From: Thaumarchaeota archaeon casp-thauma3
Lineage (GTDB): Archaea; Thermoproteota; Nitrososphaeria; Nitrososphaerales; Nitrosopumilaceae
Assembly: GCA_001510275.1 (NCBI GenBank)
Contig: LFEY01000006.1
Coordinates: 1-32,921, forward strand
Direction: 5' to 3'
Length of the DNA: 32,921 nucleotides
Shown: positions 16,559 to 25,028 of the stretch, one piece after another
Layout: every line of letters begins with the position of its first letter
Numbering within the stretch: position 1 is the first letter of the stretch
Program-made: the position numbers and the translations under genes
Notes under the pieces: generated by a model
Database searches by the model: none
What the model was told of the DNA's origin: nothing
Seen by the model: only the letters and a program-made list of their open reading frames with translations

Positions 16559-16858
16559 ATGACAGAAATTGATACACAAAAAGACATCTATCTATTCCTA
16601 CATGGAAGAATGGATCTAAAAGAAAAAGCAATGAGTGTACTTACTGCAAAAGGATTTGCAAATGATAAAGTTACCATGGCTTTACCAAATAAAGTTGGAA
16701 ATGTAGGAGATTACATGGCAATGCTATGGATGCCACCAAATCCAGACCACATTAAGATTCAACAAATTACGAAAGTTGAAGATGTAGAACCAGAGGGAAT
16801 GATTGGTCTTTGGAAAGGGGTTTCAAAAGATGATATTGACACTATACCATTAGAGTAA
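16559..16858 (+). CDS. Uncharacterised protein, 99 aa
   Basis: A 99-residue soluble protein beginning MTEIDTQKDIYLFLHGRMDL. A helix follows (KEKAMSVLTAKGF), then a Met/Pro/Trp-rich middle (GDYMAMLWMPPNPDHIKI) and an acidic end. No metal motif or membrane segment. I do not recognise the family. It is divergent from the ATP synthase subunit F gene and its stop is 2 bases from the convergent 16861 gene. Confidence 0.68.
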   Translation: MTEIDTQKDIYLFLHGRMDLKEKAMSVLTAKGFANDKVTMALPNKVGNVGDYMAMLWMPPNPDHIKIQQITKVEDVEPEGMIGLWKGVSKDDIDTIPLE

Positions 16859-16860
16859 AG

Positions 16861-17112
16861 CTAACTAAAACCAGCGCCAAACTCATTACTTTTGTCTAAT
16901 ATATCACCAGAGTCAGAATTTTTTAATTTTCTATAAAGAAGTGCCTCATAAACGAGTTTCAGAGATTGTTCATCATCAAGACTGTAATCGTCTTTGATTT
17001 GATTTTTGTACTTTTCTAATTTTACAACATCTTGCTCATCTGGAGAAAGACCATCATGAATCATCAGATTTGCAATTTTCTCAATTTCAGAATTTTGTTG
17101 ATCATCATCCAT
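16861..17112 (-). CDS. Uncharacterised acidic protein, 83 aa
   Basis: An 83-residue acidic, soluble, probably helical protein. It begins MDDDQQNSEIEKIANLMIHDG and has LSPDEQDVVKLEKYKNQIKDDY and SLKLVYEALLYRKLKNS, ending with a Gly/Phe-rich tail (NEFGAGFS). No recognisable motif. It is 48 bases downstream of the SWIM protein gene on the same strand, suggesting co-transcription. Confidence 0.65.
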   Translation of the reverse strand: MDDDQQNSEIEKIANLMIHDGLSPDEQDVVKLEKYKNQIKDDYSLDDEQSLKLVYEALLYRKLKNSDSGDILDKSNEFGAGFS

Positions 17113-17160
17113 AATTTTTGATAGAATTTCTAGTTATTAACACATTCGAATAACAAATAG

Positions 17161-17463
17161 TTACAAATCAGAAAGTAACCCTAAAAGAAAATCAGAGAAT
17201 TCCTCATCAGAGAAAACAATTTTCTCAATTTTGTTTTCTCTTTGTGCAAGCGCTACAGATTCCAAATGATAGCAAATAGTTTTTCCATTTAATTTCCCAA
17301 AGTAGAACCCTGGACAAGAACAATAGCTACCATCAGGATCAATCCAGTGTTCTTTACCTTTACCTACAACGGTCCAAATTTTTCTTTGGCTAGGCTCGAA
17401 AATGTGTAATTTTACACGTTTTTCAGAAACTAATGTTTCAACTCTATCAAAGTCTTTGTTCAT
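17161..17463 (-). CDS. SWIM zinc-finger protein
   Basis: A 100-residue protein with a SWIM-type zinc finger, CxC...CxH: CSCPGFYFGKLNGKTICYHL at about residues 48-67. The preceding strands (KLHIFEPSQRKIWTVVGKGKEHWI) fit the usual start of the domain. SWIM domains bind nucleic acids or proteins; stand-alone archaeal SWIM proteins have been linked to RadA-paralogue recombination complexes (Sws1-like). It is divergent from an SbcD-related phosphoesterase with only about 34 bases between starts, which makes a DNA-repair link plausible but not shown. Confidence 0.85.
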   Translation of the reverse strand: MNKDFDRVETLVSEKRVKLHIFEPSQRKIWTVVGKGKEHWIDPDGSYCSCPGFYFGKLNGKTICYHLESVALAQRENKIEKIVFSDEEFSDFLLGLLSDL

Positions 17464-17497
17464 AAGGATTTAATCAGATATCTGCAGTATAACTTTG

Positions 17498-18247
17498 ATG
17501 CTACAAACTAGAATAGTCCCATCAAAACCTGCATTAATTCTAGAAGGTAAAAAAAAGAATCTCATAATTACTGATATCCATATTGGATTTGAAAACAGTA
17601 TGACATCAAATGAAATTTTCATAGGTAAAAACACTACAATAAATGAAACAATTCAAGAACTATCAGAAATTATCGATGCAGAAAATCCAGATTCAGTGAT
17701 TTTGTTAGGGGACGTCAAATCAAGCATTAAAAGTATTTCAAGAAATGAGTGGGATGAAGTTCCAATGTTTTTTAAAAAAATTAGAGAAAAATGTGATGTG
17801 ATATTGGTTCCTGGGAATCATGATGCAAGTATTCAGAGATTGGTTCCAGATAATATTTCTATGATTAGTTCAACAGGCATGGTTGAAGAAAATATTTTGT
17901 TGACACATGGACATACAATGCCATCAGAAAATTTTTCTCATGTTGATAAAATTATCATGGGTCACGTACACCCAGTATTTTTTCAAGAAGACTCTGTGAT
18001 GAACGGACAAAGAGTTTGGGTATCAATTAAGACAGACAAAGAAAAGATATTTCCAAACAAATCAGGGGAATTAGAAATTATAATTATTCCATCATTTAAC
18101 AAGTACTTTTATGCAACACATAGAAAAAAATACAAAAAATCAATTTCTCCCATCATTGATAAAATTAAACCCATATCTACTGCAAGAATATTCACACTTG
18201 ATGGAACAATTATTGGAAATGAATCAATGATTGATCAAGTAATCTAA
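17498..18247 (+). CDS. Metallophosphoesterase, archaeal SbcD-related (ICC-like)
   Basis: Calcineurin-like phosphoesterase of 249 residues. The metal-ligand series is complete: ITDIHIGFE (DxH), LLGDVKSS (GD), VPGNHDAS (GNHD), LTHGHT (H) and MGHVHP (GHxH). The stand-alone archaeal family is distantly related to the SbcD/Mre11 nuclease but lacks its capping domain. It may act as a nuclease or a small-phosphodiester hydrolase. I use ATG 17498 rather than the preceding TTG 17495. The archaeal family is often found next to Lhr-type helicases; here its divergent neighbour is the SWIM protein instead. Its 3' end touches carB. Confidence 0.85.
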   Translation: MLQTRIVPSKPALILEGKKKNLIITDIHIGFENSMTSNEIFIGKNTTINETIQELSEIIDAENPDSVILLGDVKSSIKSISRNEWDEVPMFFKKIREKCDVILVPGNHDASIQRLVPDNISMISSTGMVEENILLTHGHTMPSENFSHVDKIIMGHVHPVFFQEDSVMNGQRVWVSIKTDKEKIFPNKSGELEIIIIPSFNKYFYATHRKKYKKSISPIIDKIKPISTARIFTLDGTIIGNESMIDQVI

Positions 18248-21200
18248 TCAATCAAATTTGTCATAAGGCTCAATTGGTTCTTTAGTAGTTTTATTATCTT
18301 TAAGCCATTCCAAAGTCTTTACAAAAGAGTCTGCTAACTCAATAGTTGTCAAAACAGGAATTCCCAATTCCAAAGATTTTCTTCTAATTTGATATTCATC
18401 ATCTAGCATTCCAACATATTTTTCTAATGTGGAGGTGTTTGGGATGTTTATGATAAAATCAATCTTCTTCTCATATAGAAGATCAGCAATGTTTGGTTTT
18501 CTTTCAGGTTCTGAAATTTTGTGAACTATTTCTACTTCTCCAATTTTTTCTTCAAAGAATTCTGCTGTATGTTCAGTTGCCAAAATTTTGAATCCAAGTT
18601 GTTTGAGTTTTGCAATAGTTGCAACAAGTTTTTGTTTGTTTTTTTCACCTCCAACAGTTACAAGTGCAGTTCCTGTATCAGGCAGAGTGTAACCAACAGA
18701 TATCAAACCTTTTGCTAATGCATCATGAAAACTATTTCCAAAACATGCAGCCTCCCCAGTAGATTGCATCTCAACACCTAATGCAATATCGGCACCTTCT
18801 AGTTGCATAAATGAAAACTGTGGAACTTTGATTCCAAAGTTGTGAATCTTTTGCCACTTGTTTTCAGGGATTTTAGGCAGGGGTTTATCTAAAATTGCCT
18901 TAGCAGCAAGAGAAATCAGGTTCAGTTTAACAAGTTTTGAAACAAAAGGCATAGAACGTGATGCTCGAATATTTAGTTCAATTACATAGACATGATTATC
19001 ATGAACTAAAAATTGTAAATTAAATGGACCTTTGATATTAAAGGTCAATGCAATCTTTTTTGTATATTCATTTATAGTCTCAATAATTTTGTTATTTAGA
19101 CGCCATGGTGGGATACACATCATTGCATCACCAGAGTGAACACCAGCACTATCAATATGTTCAACAATTGCACCAATGATAACTTCTTTTCCATTACTAA
19201 TTCCATCAACATCTACTTCAAGTGAGTTTAACATGAATTTTGATATTACAACTGGATGATCAGGGGAAACATCAGCAGCTTCTTTGACATATGTTTTTAG
19301 TTCATCTTGAGACCAAACAACTTTCATTGCAGCCCCTGAAAGAACATAAGAAGGTCTAACAATTACGGGAAACTCTACTTTTTGCGCAAAAGTTTTAGCT
19401 TCATTTAGATTTGAAAATGCTTGCCAAAGAGGTTGTTGTATGTGAAGTTTGTCAAGTTCTGCACTAAATTTTGAGCGGTCTTCAGCTCTATCAACATCAT
19501 GTGCACTAGTTCCCAAAATGTTAACACCGTGTTGTGCAAGACCAAGAGTTAAGTTATTTGCAGTCTGCCCACCAACGCAAGTAATAATTCCTCTAGGATG
19601 TTCAAATTCAGTAATATCTAAAATTCGCTCCTGAGTTAATTCTTCAAAGTATAATCTTGTACAAATATCATAATCAGTAGATACAGTTTCTGGATTACAG
19701 TTTACAACAGAGATATTTTTTTCGCCATTTTCTTGTAGACCCCAAACCATGTTAACAGTGCCCCAATCAAATTCAACACTACTCCCAATTCTATAGGGTC
19801 CAGCACCAAGTACGACAATCCCTTTTTCTTCAGAAGAAATCTCAATATCATGAGAATGGCCACCATATGTGAGGTAAAGATAATTTGTGACTGCAGGCCA
19901 TTCTGCTGCAAGCGTATCAATCTGCTTTACAGAGGGTATGACACCTAATTTCTTGCGTAAATCACGCACTTGATCAGGAGTTTTTTCTTTGACGCGGGCA
20001 ATTTGCTTATCTGAAAAGCCCATTTTTTTTGCTTCCCAAAGAAGTGATTCATCAAGATCTGAATCTTTTAATTTTGATTCAATTTCTACAATATTTTTTA
20101 TCTTTTCAATAAACCAAGGATCAATTGTGGAAAGTTTGTAAATTCGCTCAACTGAAAGTCCCATTTTTAGTGCAATTGCCACATTATACAAAATTTGATC
20201 ATCGTGATGAGATAGTTGATTTTCAATTTCTTCTTCGTTGTAGGTTTTTCCATTGACACGATTTAGAACTAGTCCATCGTTTCCAATATCTAACATTCGA
20301 ATTGATTTTTGAAGAGATTCCTCAAAAGTTCTACCCACTGCCATGACTTCACCTACAGATTTCATTGCAGGTCCAAGCTTTCGATTCACAAGTTCAAACT
20401 TATCAAAGTCCCATCTGGGATGTTTACATACAATATAATCAAGGGATGGTTCAAAACATGCAGTTGTACTTTTTGTAATTTTGTTTACTAGTTCTGACAA
20501 ATTATATCCCAATCCAATTTTTGCAGACATGTATGCTAATGGATATCCAGTTGCCTTGCTTGCAAGTGCAGAAGAACGTGAAAGTCTTGGGTTTATTTCA
20601 ATTGCAACATATTTGTCAGAGTGAGGTTCAAGAGCATATTGAATATTGCATTCACCTACAATTCCAACATGTTTTGTTGCACGCAATGCTGCAGAACGCA
20701 ACATATGATATTCATGATTATCAATTGTTTGGGAAGGAGCAACTACAATATTATCACCAGTATGAACTTTCATAGAAAGAACATTTTCCATGTTACAAAC
20801 AACGATATTGTTTCCATCATAATCCTGCATGACTTCATATTCAATTTGTTTCCAGTGTCCAATGTATTCTTCAATTAGAACTTGGCCAACAAGACTTGCT
20901 CTAAGACCTCTTTCTACAATCTCGTGAAGTTCAATTTCATTATGAGCAATGCCTCCACCTCGCCCACCAAGAGTATATGCAACTCTAATTATTACAGGAT
21001 AGGTTAGTTCTTCAGCTGCTTTTTTAGCATCCTCAAAATTAGTGACAGTTTTGCTTTTCAAAACAGGGACCCCACATTCCTTCATAGAATCTTTGAATAG
21101 TTGTCTATCCTCAGTTTTTTGAATTCCTTTAATTTGAGTTCCAAGTACACTAACACCATATTTTTGAAGTATGTCAGATTCATCTAACTCAACACCACAA

Positions 21201-21490
21201 TTAAGAGCAGTTTGTCCACCATATGCCAGCATAATTCCATCTGGTCTTTCTTTTTCGATAATTGATTCTACATACTCTGGGTTTACAGGAAGAAGATACA
21301 CTTGATCTGCAAATCTAGTATCTGTCTGAATTGTAGCAATATTTGGATTAATTAAGACACTTTTTAATCCGTCTTCACGTATTGCTTTGAGGCATTGGCT
21401 TCCAGAGTAATCAAATTCACCGGCTTCTCCGATTTTAATTGCTCCACTCCCCAGTACAAGAATTTTCTTTAACGATTCATTCTTTGGCAT
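18248..21490 (-). CDS. carB: Carbamoyl-phosphate synthase large subunit
   Basis: Synthesises carbamoyl phosphate from bicarbonate, ATP and ammonia (delivered from CarA), feeding pyrimidines and arginine. At 1080 residues it is full length, with two homologous ATP-grasp halves. The first half has GSGAIKIGEAGEFDYSGSQ, GGRGGG and EINPRLSRSSALASKATGYP. The second half has GAGPYRIGSSVEFDW, RPSYVLSGAAM and ELNIRASRSMPFVSK. The C-terminal MGS-like allosteric domain begins near VTVGGEKNK. It starts 4 bases after carA stops, as expected for an operon. No truncation is seen. Confidence 0.97.
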   Translation of the reverse strand: MPKNESLKKILVLGSGAIKIGEAGEFDYSGSQCLKAIREDGLKSVLINPNIATIQTDTRFADQVYLLPVNPEYVESIIEKERPDGIMLAYGGQTALNCGVELDESDILQKYGVSVLGTQIKGIQKTEDRQLFKDSMKECGVPVLKSKTVTNFEDAKKAAEELTYPVIIRVAYTLGGRGGGIAHNEIELHEIVERGLRASLVGQVLIEEYIGHWKQIEYEVMQDYDGNNIVVCNMENVLSMKVHTGDNIVVAPSQTIDNHEYHMLRSAALRATKHVGIVGECNIQYALEPHSDKYVAIEINPRLSRSSALASKATGYPLAYMSAKIGLGYNLSELVNKITKSTTACFEPSLDYIVCKHPRWDFDKFELVNRKLGPAMKSVGEVMAVGRTFEESLQKSIRMLDIGNDGLVLNRVNGKTYNEEEIENQLSHHDDQILYNVAIALKMGLSVERIYKLSTIDPWFIEKIKNIVEIESKLKDSDLDESLLWEAKKMGFSDKQIARVKEKTPDQVRDLRKKLGVIPSVKQIDTLAAEWPAVTNYLYLTYGGHSHDIEISSEEKGIVVLGAGPYRIGSSVEFDWGTVNMVWGLQENGEKNISVVNCNPETVSTDYDICTRLYFEELTQERILDITEFEHPRGIITCVGGQTANNLTLGLAQHGVNILGTSAHDVDRAEDRSKFSAELDKLHIQQPLWQAFSNLNEAKTFAQKVEFPVIVRPSYVLSGAAMKVVWSQDELKTYVKEAADVSPDHPVVISKFMLNSLEVDVDGISNGKEVIIGAIVEHIDSAGVHSGDAMMCIPPWRLNNKIIETINEYTKKIALTFNIKGPFNLQFLVHDNHVYVIELNIRASRSMPFVSKLVKLNLISLAAKAILDKPLPKIPENKWQKIHNFGIKVPQFSFMQLEGADIALGVEMQSTGEAACFGNSFHDALAKGLISVGYTLPDTGTALVTVGGEKNKQKLVATIAKLKQLGFKILATEHTAEFFEEKIGEVEIVHKISEPERKPNIADLLYEKKIDFIINIPNTSTLEKYVGMLDDEYQIRRKSLELGIPVLTTIELADSFVKTLEWLKDNKTTKEPIEPYDKFD

Positions 21491-21494
21491 AAGT

Positions 21495-22634
21495 TCATTT
21501 CTCCATAAGGTGTTTTAGCTCTTCAAAGACGAACTTACAATCAAAAGGACCTGGTGCAGCTTCTGGATGAAATTGTACTGCAATACAATTTTGTGTTTTG
21601 TGTTTTATTCCTTCAACTGTTTTGTCGTCTGCATTTGTAAACCATAAATTAAAGTCAGATTTTTCTAAAGACTCTAGAGTAATGCCATATCCATGATTCT
21701 GACTAGTGACATAAACTTGATTATTTTCTAAATTAACACAAGGTTTGTTTTGTCCTCGATGCCCATACTTTAGTTTGTAAGTTTCTGTGTTTCCTGCAAT
21801 GCCAATAATTTGTGCACCTAAACAAATTCCAAGTGTTGGAATGTTGTTTTCAATTAATTTTTTAGCTGTTTCAATTGTATCTGGACATTTTTGTGGATCC
21901 CCGGGGCCACTACTAAGTACGACCCCTTTTGGATTGTAAGACATTATCTTTTCATAAGGCGTATTCCAAGGAACTAAAATTGCTTTGTAGCCAAGTTCAC
22001 GAATGTTTCTCAAAATTGCATTTTTTACACCAGTGTCAATTACGACAACTGATTTCTCCTCATCACCAAAAATCTGTTCTTGTTTTGTAGATACTATATC
22101 CATGAATTGCTCAGAGTTGTAATGAGTTGCAGATGTAAGTTCTTTTTTGACTTTTTCCACATCAATTTCAGAATCAGACACCACAAGGGCTGCCATCATA
22201 ACACCGCTAGTTCGAAGTGTCTTTGTTAGTTCACGAGTATCAATTCCAGATATTCCAGGTACCTTTTCGTTGTAAAGCCACTCATCAAGGGTCATTGAAA
22301 GATTCCAATGACTTGCAGTTAATGACAATTCATGTACTACCAATCCTCGAATTTGCATTTTATCTGATTCAAAGAATTTTGATATTCCATCATCATCTTT
22401 GATTAAAGGATCAGGAACACCGTAATTTCCAACTAGGGGATAAGTTAGTGTAAGAATTTGGCCATTATATGATGGATCTGTAAGTGCCTCAGGATACCCA
22501 ACCATTCCAGTGTTAAAGACAATTTCACCAAAAACAGTTGCAGAAAAACCAAAACCTTCACCATCAAGAAAAGAGCCATCATCAAAAACCAGCTTTCCAA
22601 ATTTTTTTGCGTGGCTTGATTTCTTTGTAGTTAT
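21495..22634 (-). CDS. carA: Carbamoyl-phosphate synthase small subunit, start codon not canonical
   Basis: Glutamine amidotransferase subunit that supplies ammonia to CarB. The catalytic Cys is in LGICLGAQIIG, and the His/Glu pair is in VQFHPEAAPG; the N-terminal CarA domain contains TDPSYNGQIL and GIDTRELTK. The first in-frame ATG (22505) lies inside the conserved INTGM-VGYPE region and would remove about 43 family residues. The frame continues upstream and encodes KLVFDDGSFLDGEGFGFS, which is clearly CarA. It stays open until a TAG at 22653-22655, yet contains no ATG, GTG or TTG. The ATA at 22632-22634 (reading ITTKKSSHAKK) is my best guess, since a TATA-like box lies about 25-35 bases before it. 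The true start is unresolved. Confidence 0.9.
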   Translation of the reverse strand: MTTKKSSHAKKFGKLVFDDGSFLDGEGFGFSATVFGEIVFNTGMVGYPEALTDPSYNGQILTLTYPLVGNYGVPDPLIKDDDGISKFFESDKMQIRGLVVHELSLTASHWNLSMTLDEWLYNEKVPGISGIDTRELTKTLRTSGVMMAALVVSDSEIDVEKVKKELTSATHYNSEQFMDIVSTKQEQIFGDEEKSVVVIDTGVKNAILRNIRELGYKAILVPWNTPYEKIMSYNPKGVVLSSGPGDPQKCPDTIETAKKLIENNIPTLGICLGAQIIGIAGNTETYKLKYGHRGQNKPCVNLENNQVYVTSQNHGYGITLESLEKSDFNLWFTNADDKTVEGIKHKTQNCIAVQFHPEAAPGPFDCKFVFEELKHLMEK

Positions 22635-22660
22635 TGTTACCCTCGTTGAGTCCTAATGAA

Positions 22661-22672
22661 TATTAATTTAAG
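22661..22672 (-). promoter_or_regulatory. TATA-like box of carAB
   Basis: On the minus strand CTTAAATTAATA (22672 to 22661) is a good archaeal TATA-like element. It would start transcription near 22640, just before the open part of carA, supporting a carA start well upstream of ATG 22505. Confidence 0.5.
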
Positions 22673-22725
22673 TTTTGTGAAGGAAAAGAAATGAAAAAAT
22701 ATTGATCGCAATAAAATTTCTATAA

Positions 22726-23919
22726 TCAGAGTGCTTTGAATTCTTCGCTCCATTTATGATAGGCGCGAATCATTTCAGTTGAAACACTTGGCTTTCTTCT
22801 TGTCATAATTTCTTTGAAATCAGCGGTTGTAAGCTCTCTTGGTTGTGCAGGTACTTCTCCATCTACGGGCTCATGATAATCAGGGGCATTGAATATTTCA
22901 TGAACTGTTTGAATTTGTGCTGCTTGACAGATATCTTTGATATCACTTGCACTGTATCCATCAAATAATTTTGCTAAATCACTAGTATTTACTTTGAGAT
23001 CTTTTCTTAGAGGTTCAGTATATTGATCAAATAGGCTTTGTCTAGCTTCTAGAGTTGGTAATGAAACATAGATTCTCTTTTGGAATCGTCTTAGGAAAGG
23101 CCAATCAAGACTCCAAGGTTTGTTTGTTGCTCCAATTACATACAACATCAAATCTTTTCCTTTGCCATTAACACCATCCATCTCAGTTAAGAATTGATTT
23201 TTAGTTCTTACTTCTCCACCAACTTCACTACTTCTAGAACCCAATAAAGAATCAACTTCATCTACAAACAAAATAACAGGTTTACCTTCTTTTTCAGCAT
23301 ATTGTCTTGCCATAGAAAATAATTTTGAAACATTTTTTTCTGCCTCACCTAGCCATTTACTCATCATAGATGATGCATCTACATTGATAAAGTAACCATC
23401 CATTTCATTGGCAGTAGCAGCTGCAAGCATAGTTTTTCCTGTACCAGGAGGACCATAAAGTAACATTCCTTTTGGCCACCCAAGAGGAAACAAATCAGGT
23501 CTTTTTGTAGGATATACAATTGATTCACGCAATGCATTTTTAGCATCATCTAAACCGATTACTTGTTTCCATGTGACATCAGGTTTTTCTTTCATCACTA
23601 ATTCTTCAAAATCATTTTCATTTTCTTGCCTCTTCACAGATGCCTTTTGATCATCTACTGAAGCTTTAGGATCAACTGCAGGCTCGACACCATGAGATTG
23701 TTGTAATGCAGTTATTCGATTATGATAAGAGTTGCATCTATCTTTGTAAATTTGGTTAAGTTTGCTAGTAGGATAAAGTTGTAATAGTTTTACAAGTACG
23801 TCAATTGCTTGCTGATAATGAGTAATTGCCATGCCACGGGCACCTTGAGAGTCAAATTTGATGGCTTCAGAAGCATATTTGCTTGCTGTGTTCTCTAATT
23901 CTTGTGGTGCTAAACTCAT
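22726..23919 (-). CDS. cdvC: CdvC, Vps4-like MIT-AAA ATPase
   Basis: ATPase that remodels or disassembles ESCRT-III-like filaments in the archaeal Cdv cell-division machinery. The 397 residues begin with an MIT domain (about 1-75, three helices, KYASEAIKFDSQG...HYQQAIDVLVKLL). A charged linker follows, then the AAA domain: Walker A GPPGTGKT, pore loop SKWLGEAEKN, Walker B ILFVDEVDSLLGSR, sensor IGATNKP and arginine fingers FLRRF. The C-terminal helix ends WSEEFKAL, as in Vps4/meiotic-clade AAA proteins. It is the third gene of a tight cluster behind an ESCRT-III-like gene and an unknown gene (9-base gap). A different meiotic-clade AAA protein is the only alternative; MIT plus neighbour makes CdvC strong. 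Confidence 0.94.
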   Translation of the reverse strand: MSLAPQELENTASKYASEAIKFDSQGARGMAITHYQQAIDVLVKLLQLYPTSKLNQIYKDRCNSYHNRITALQQSHGVEPAVDPKASVDDQKASVKRQENENDFEELVMKEKPDVTWKQVIGLDDAKNALRESIVYPTKRPDLFPLGWPKGMLLYGPPGTGKTMLAAATANEMDGYFINVDASSMMSKWLGEAEKNVSKLFSMARQYAEKEGKPVILFVDEVDSLLGSRSSEVGGEVRTKNQFLTEMDGVNGKGKDLMLYVIGATNKPWSLDWPFLRRFQKRIYVSLPTLEARQSLFDQYTEPLRKDLKVNTSDLAKLFDGYSASDIKDICQAAQIQTVHEIFNAPDYHEPVDGEVPAQPRELTTADFKEIMTRRKPSVSTEMIRAYHKWSEEFKAL

Positions 23920-23928
23920 CTTAATTAC

Positions 23929-24417
23929 CTACGCAGTCTCTTCTTGAGGATTTTGTTGGTATCTAGTGGTGTTAACCTCTGTAGCAAAAGTGGTTAAATT
24001 AATTGCACTTGTTTCATGCTCATAATAATCAGGCCCATCATGATACCTCTTTTTGAAATCAGATTTATCAGAGATATGAGTATGCATATCTTTTACTTTG
24101 TTAATAGAGTCTTCAGCTGATATTATTAGCTCAGAGATATCGTCATCTAAATTCTCTAGGGAATTAGCAGTATCAGAAATAATAGATACAAAGTGCTTCA
24201 AAATAGAATGAGTCTCTTTTTTGTCAGCGTATTTGCATAGCATAAAATCAGCAATTCCAACAATTTTGTTTAGATCCTGCAGTTCTTCTAAAGTTAGTTT
24301 ATCTATTTTGTCATCTGAAGATTTGAATTCAGATATTTTTTTATCAATTTTTGAAGAGATTGCCCTAATTCGGTCAACATCCTTTGAGAAATTCCGTTTA
24401 GAGTTCAATATTGCCAA
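23929..24417 (-). CDS. Uncharacterised helical protein in cdvC cluster, 162 aa
   Basis: A 162-residue protein between the ESCRT-III-like gene (overlap 13 bases) and cdvC (9-base gap). Residues 1-120 are predicted helical and rich in charge (FSKDVDRIRAISSKIDKKI, ISDTANSLENLDDDISELI, SAEDSINKVKDMHTHI). Residues 121-162 look unstructured (RYHDGPDYYEHE, ending NPQEETA). The only usable start is TTG at 24417, immediately after an in-frame TAA, so translation is probably coupled to the upstream gene. No Snf7 signature, winged helix or proline-rich MIT-binding motif is evident. I do not recognise the family. Position implies a role with CdvC and the ESCRT-III-like protein. Confidence 0.82.
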   Translation of the reverse strand: MAILNSKRNFSKDVDRIRAISSKIDKKISEFKSSDDKIDKLTLEELQDLNKIVGIADFMLCKYADKKETHSILKHFVSIISDTANSLENLDDDISELIISAEDSINKVKDMHTHISDKSDFKKRYHDGPDYYEHETSAINLTTFATEVNTTRYQQNPQEETA

Positions 24418-24977
24418 TTATTGCATGCTTTAGAAAAATCAAGATTAGGATACTGCTTATTAATTTTAGAGTCCACCATCAACTTTACTTCATTAAGCAA
24501 AATGGAAGATTTTTCATTTGACTGACTAAAATCAAATCTTGCCTTTGTAAGTACAGCAGAATCCAGCACTATACTACCCAAATGGACAGATAATTCAGAT
24601 AATTTTTGGCTACAGTTTGGAAGGAAATCAAATAATTGTGCACTAACTGTTCTAACCAGTGGAATAGATGTAGGAAGGATTTCAGGAATACTATTTACAC
24701 CAGATATCTTTCCAATTCTTTTTTTTATTTGAGAAAGAAGATCTAGAGAAAAAGATGTGATTCGTTCTAATTCAATTGCTTTAAGATGAGCCATATCAGT
24801 TTCATCAAAATCAGTGACAAGGAATTTGTTTAGTTTTTTTAGTTCATGTCTTTTCTTCTTGAGAATCTCAATAATTCCATCTAACAGATTTACAGAATAT
24901 TCCAATCTTGGAACAAGTGTAACTGAATTAGATATGGTTGCATTTTCTAATGTCTCAATATTGCATGTAATTAACAT
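24405..24977 (-). CDS. ESCRT-III (Snf7/CdvB)-like protein
   Basis: A 190-residue protein I assign to the archaeal ESCRT-III/CdvB family. A long helical hairpin occupies about residues 25-95 (LLDGIIEILKKKRHELKKL, then ELERITSFSLDLLSQIKKRI). A short proline-containing linker (SIPEILPTSIPLVRTV) follows, then AQLFDFLPNCSQKLSELSVHLGSI and a helix ending VDSKINKQYPNL. The LP...LxELSxxLGSI and the closing (F/Y)PxL are the CdvB-type Snf7 pattern. Unlike canonical CdvB it stops soon after the core, leaving no room for the proline-rich MIT-binding motif or C-terminal winged helix. It heads the three-gene cluster with cdvC and is divergent from the TrmB-family gene. These filament-forming proteins act in membrane scission. 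Confidence 0.8.
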   Translation of the reverse strand: MLITCNIETLENATISNSVTLVPRLEYSVNLLDGIIEILKKKRHELKKLNKFLVTDFDETDMAHLKAIELERITSFSLDLLSQIKKRIGKISGVNSIPEILPTSIPLVRTVSAQLFDFLPNCSQKLSELSVHLGSIVLDSAVLTKARFDFSQSNEKSSILLNEVKLMVDSKINKQYPNLDFSKACNNWQY

Positions 24978-25028
24978 TGTATTTTCTTGTTTTAGATTTT
25001 GTATTTGAGGACCTTGTAACAGTTAATT

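Noticed and set aside
20521-20878. Open frames on the plus strand opposite carB
   Set aside because: Full-length carB with intact motifs covers the region; the opposite frames have low-complexity composition and no domain.
24405-24417. Possibility that the ESCRT-III-like gene and the next gene are one frameshifted gene
   Set aside because: The first product has a complete Snf7 core length and the second has no C-terminal CdvB features such as a winged helix; a short overlap with coupled translation explains the arrangement better.
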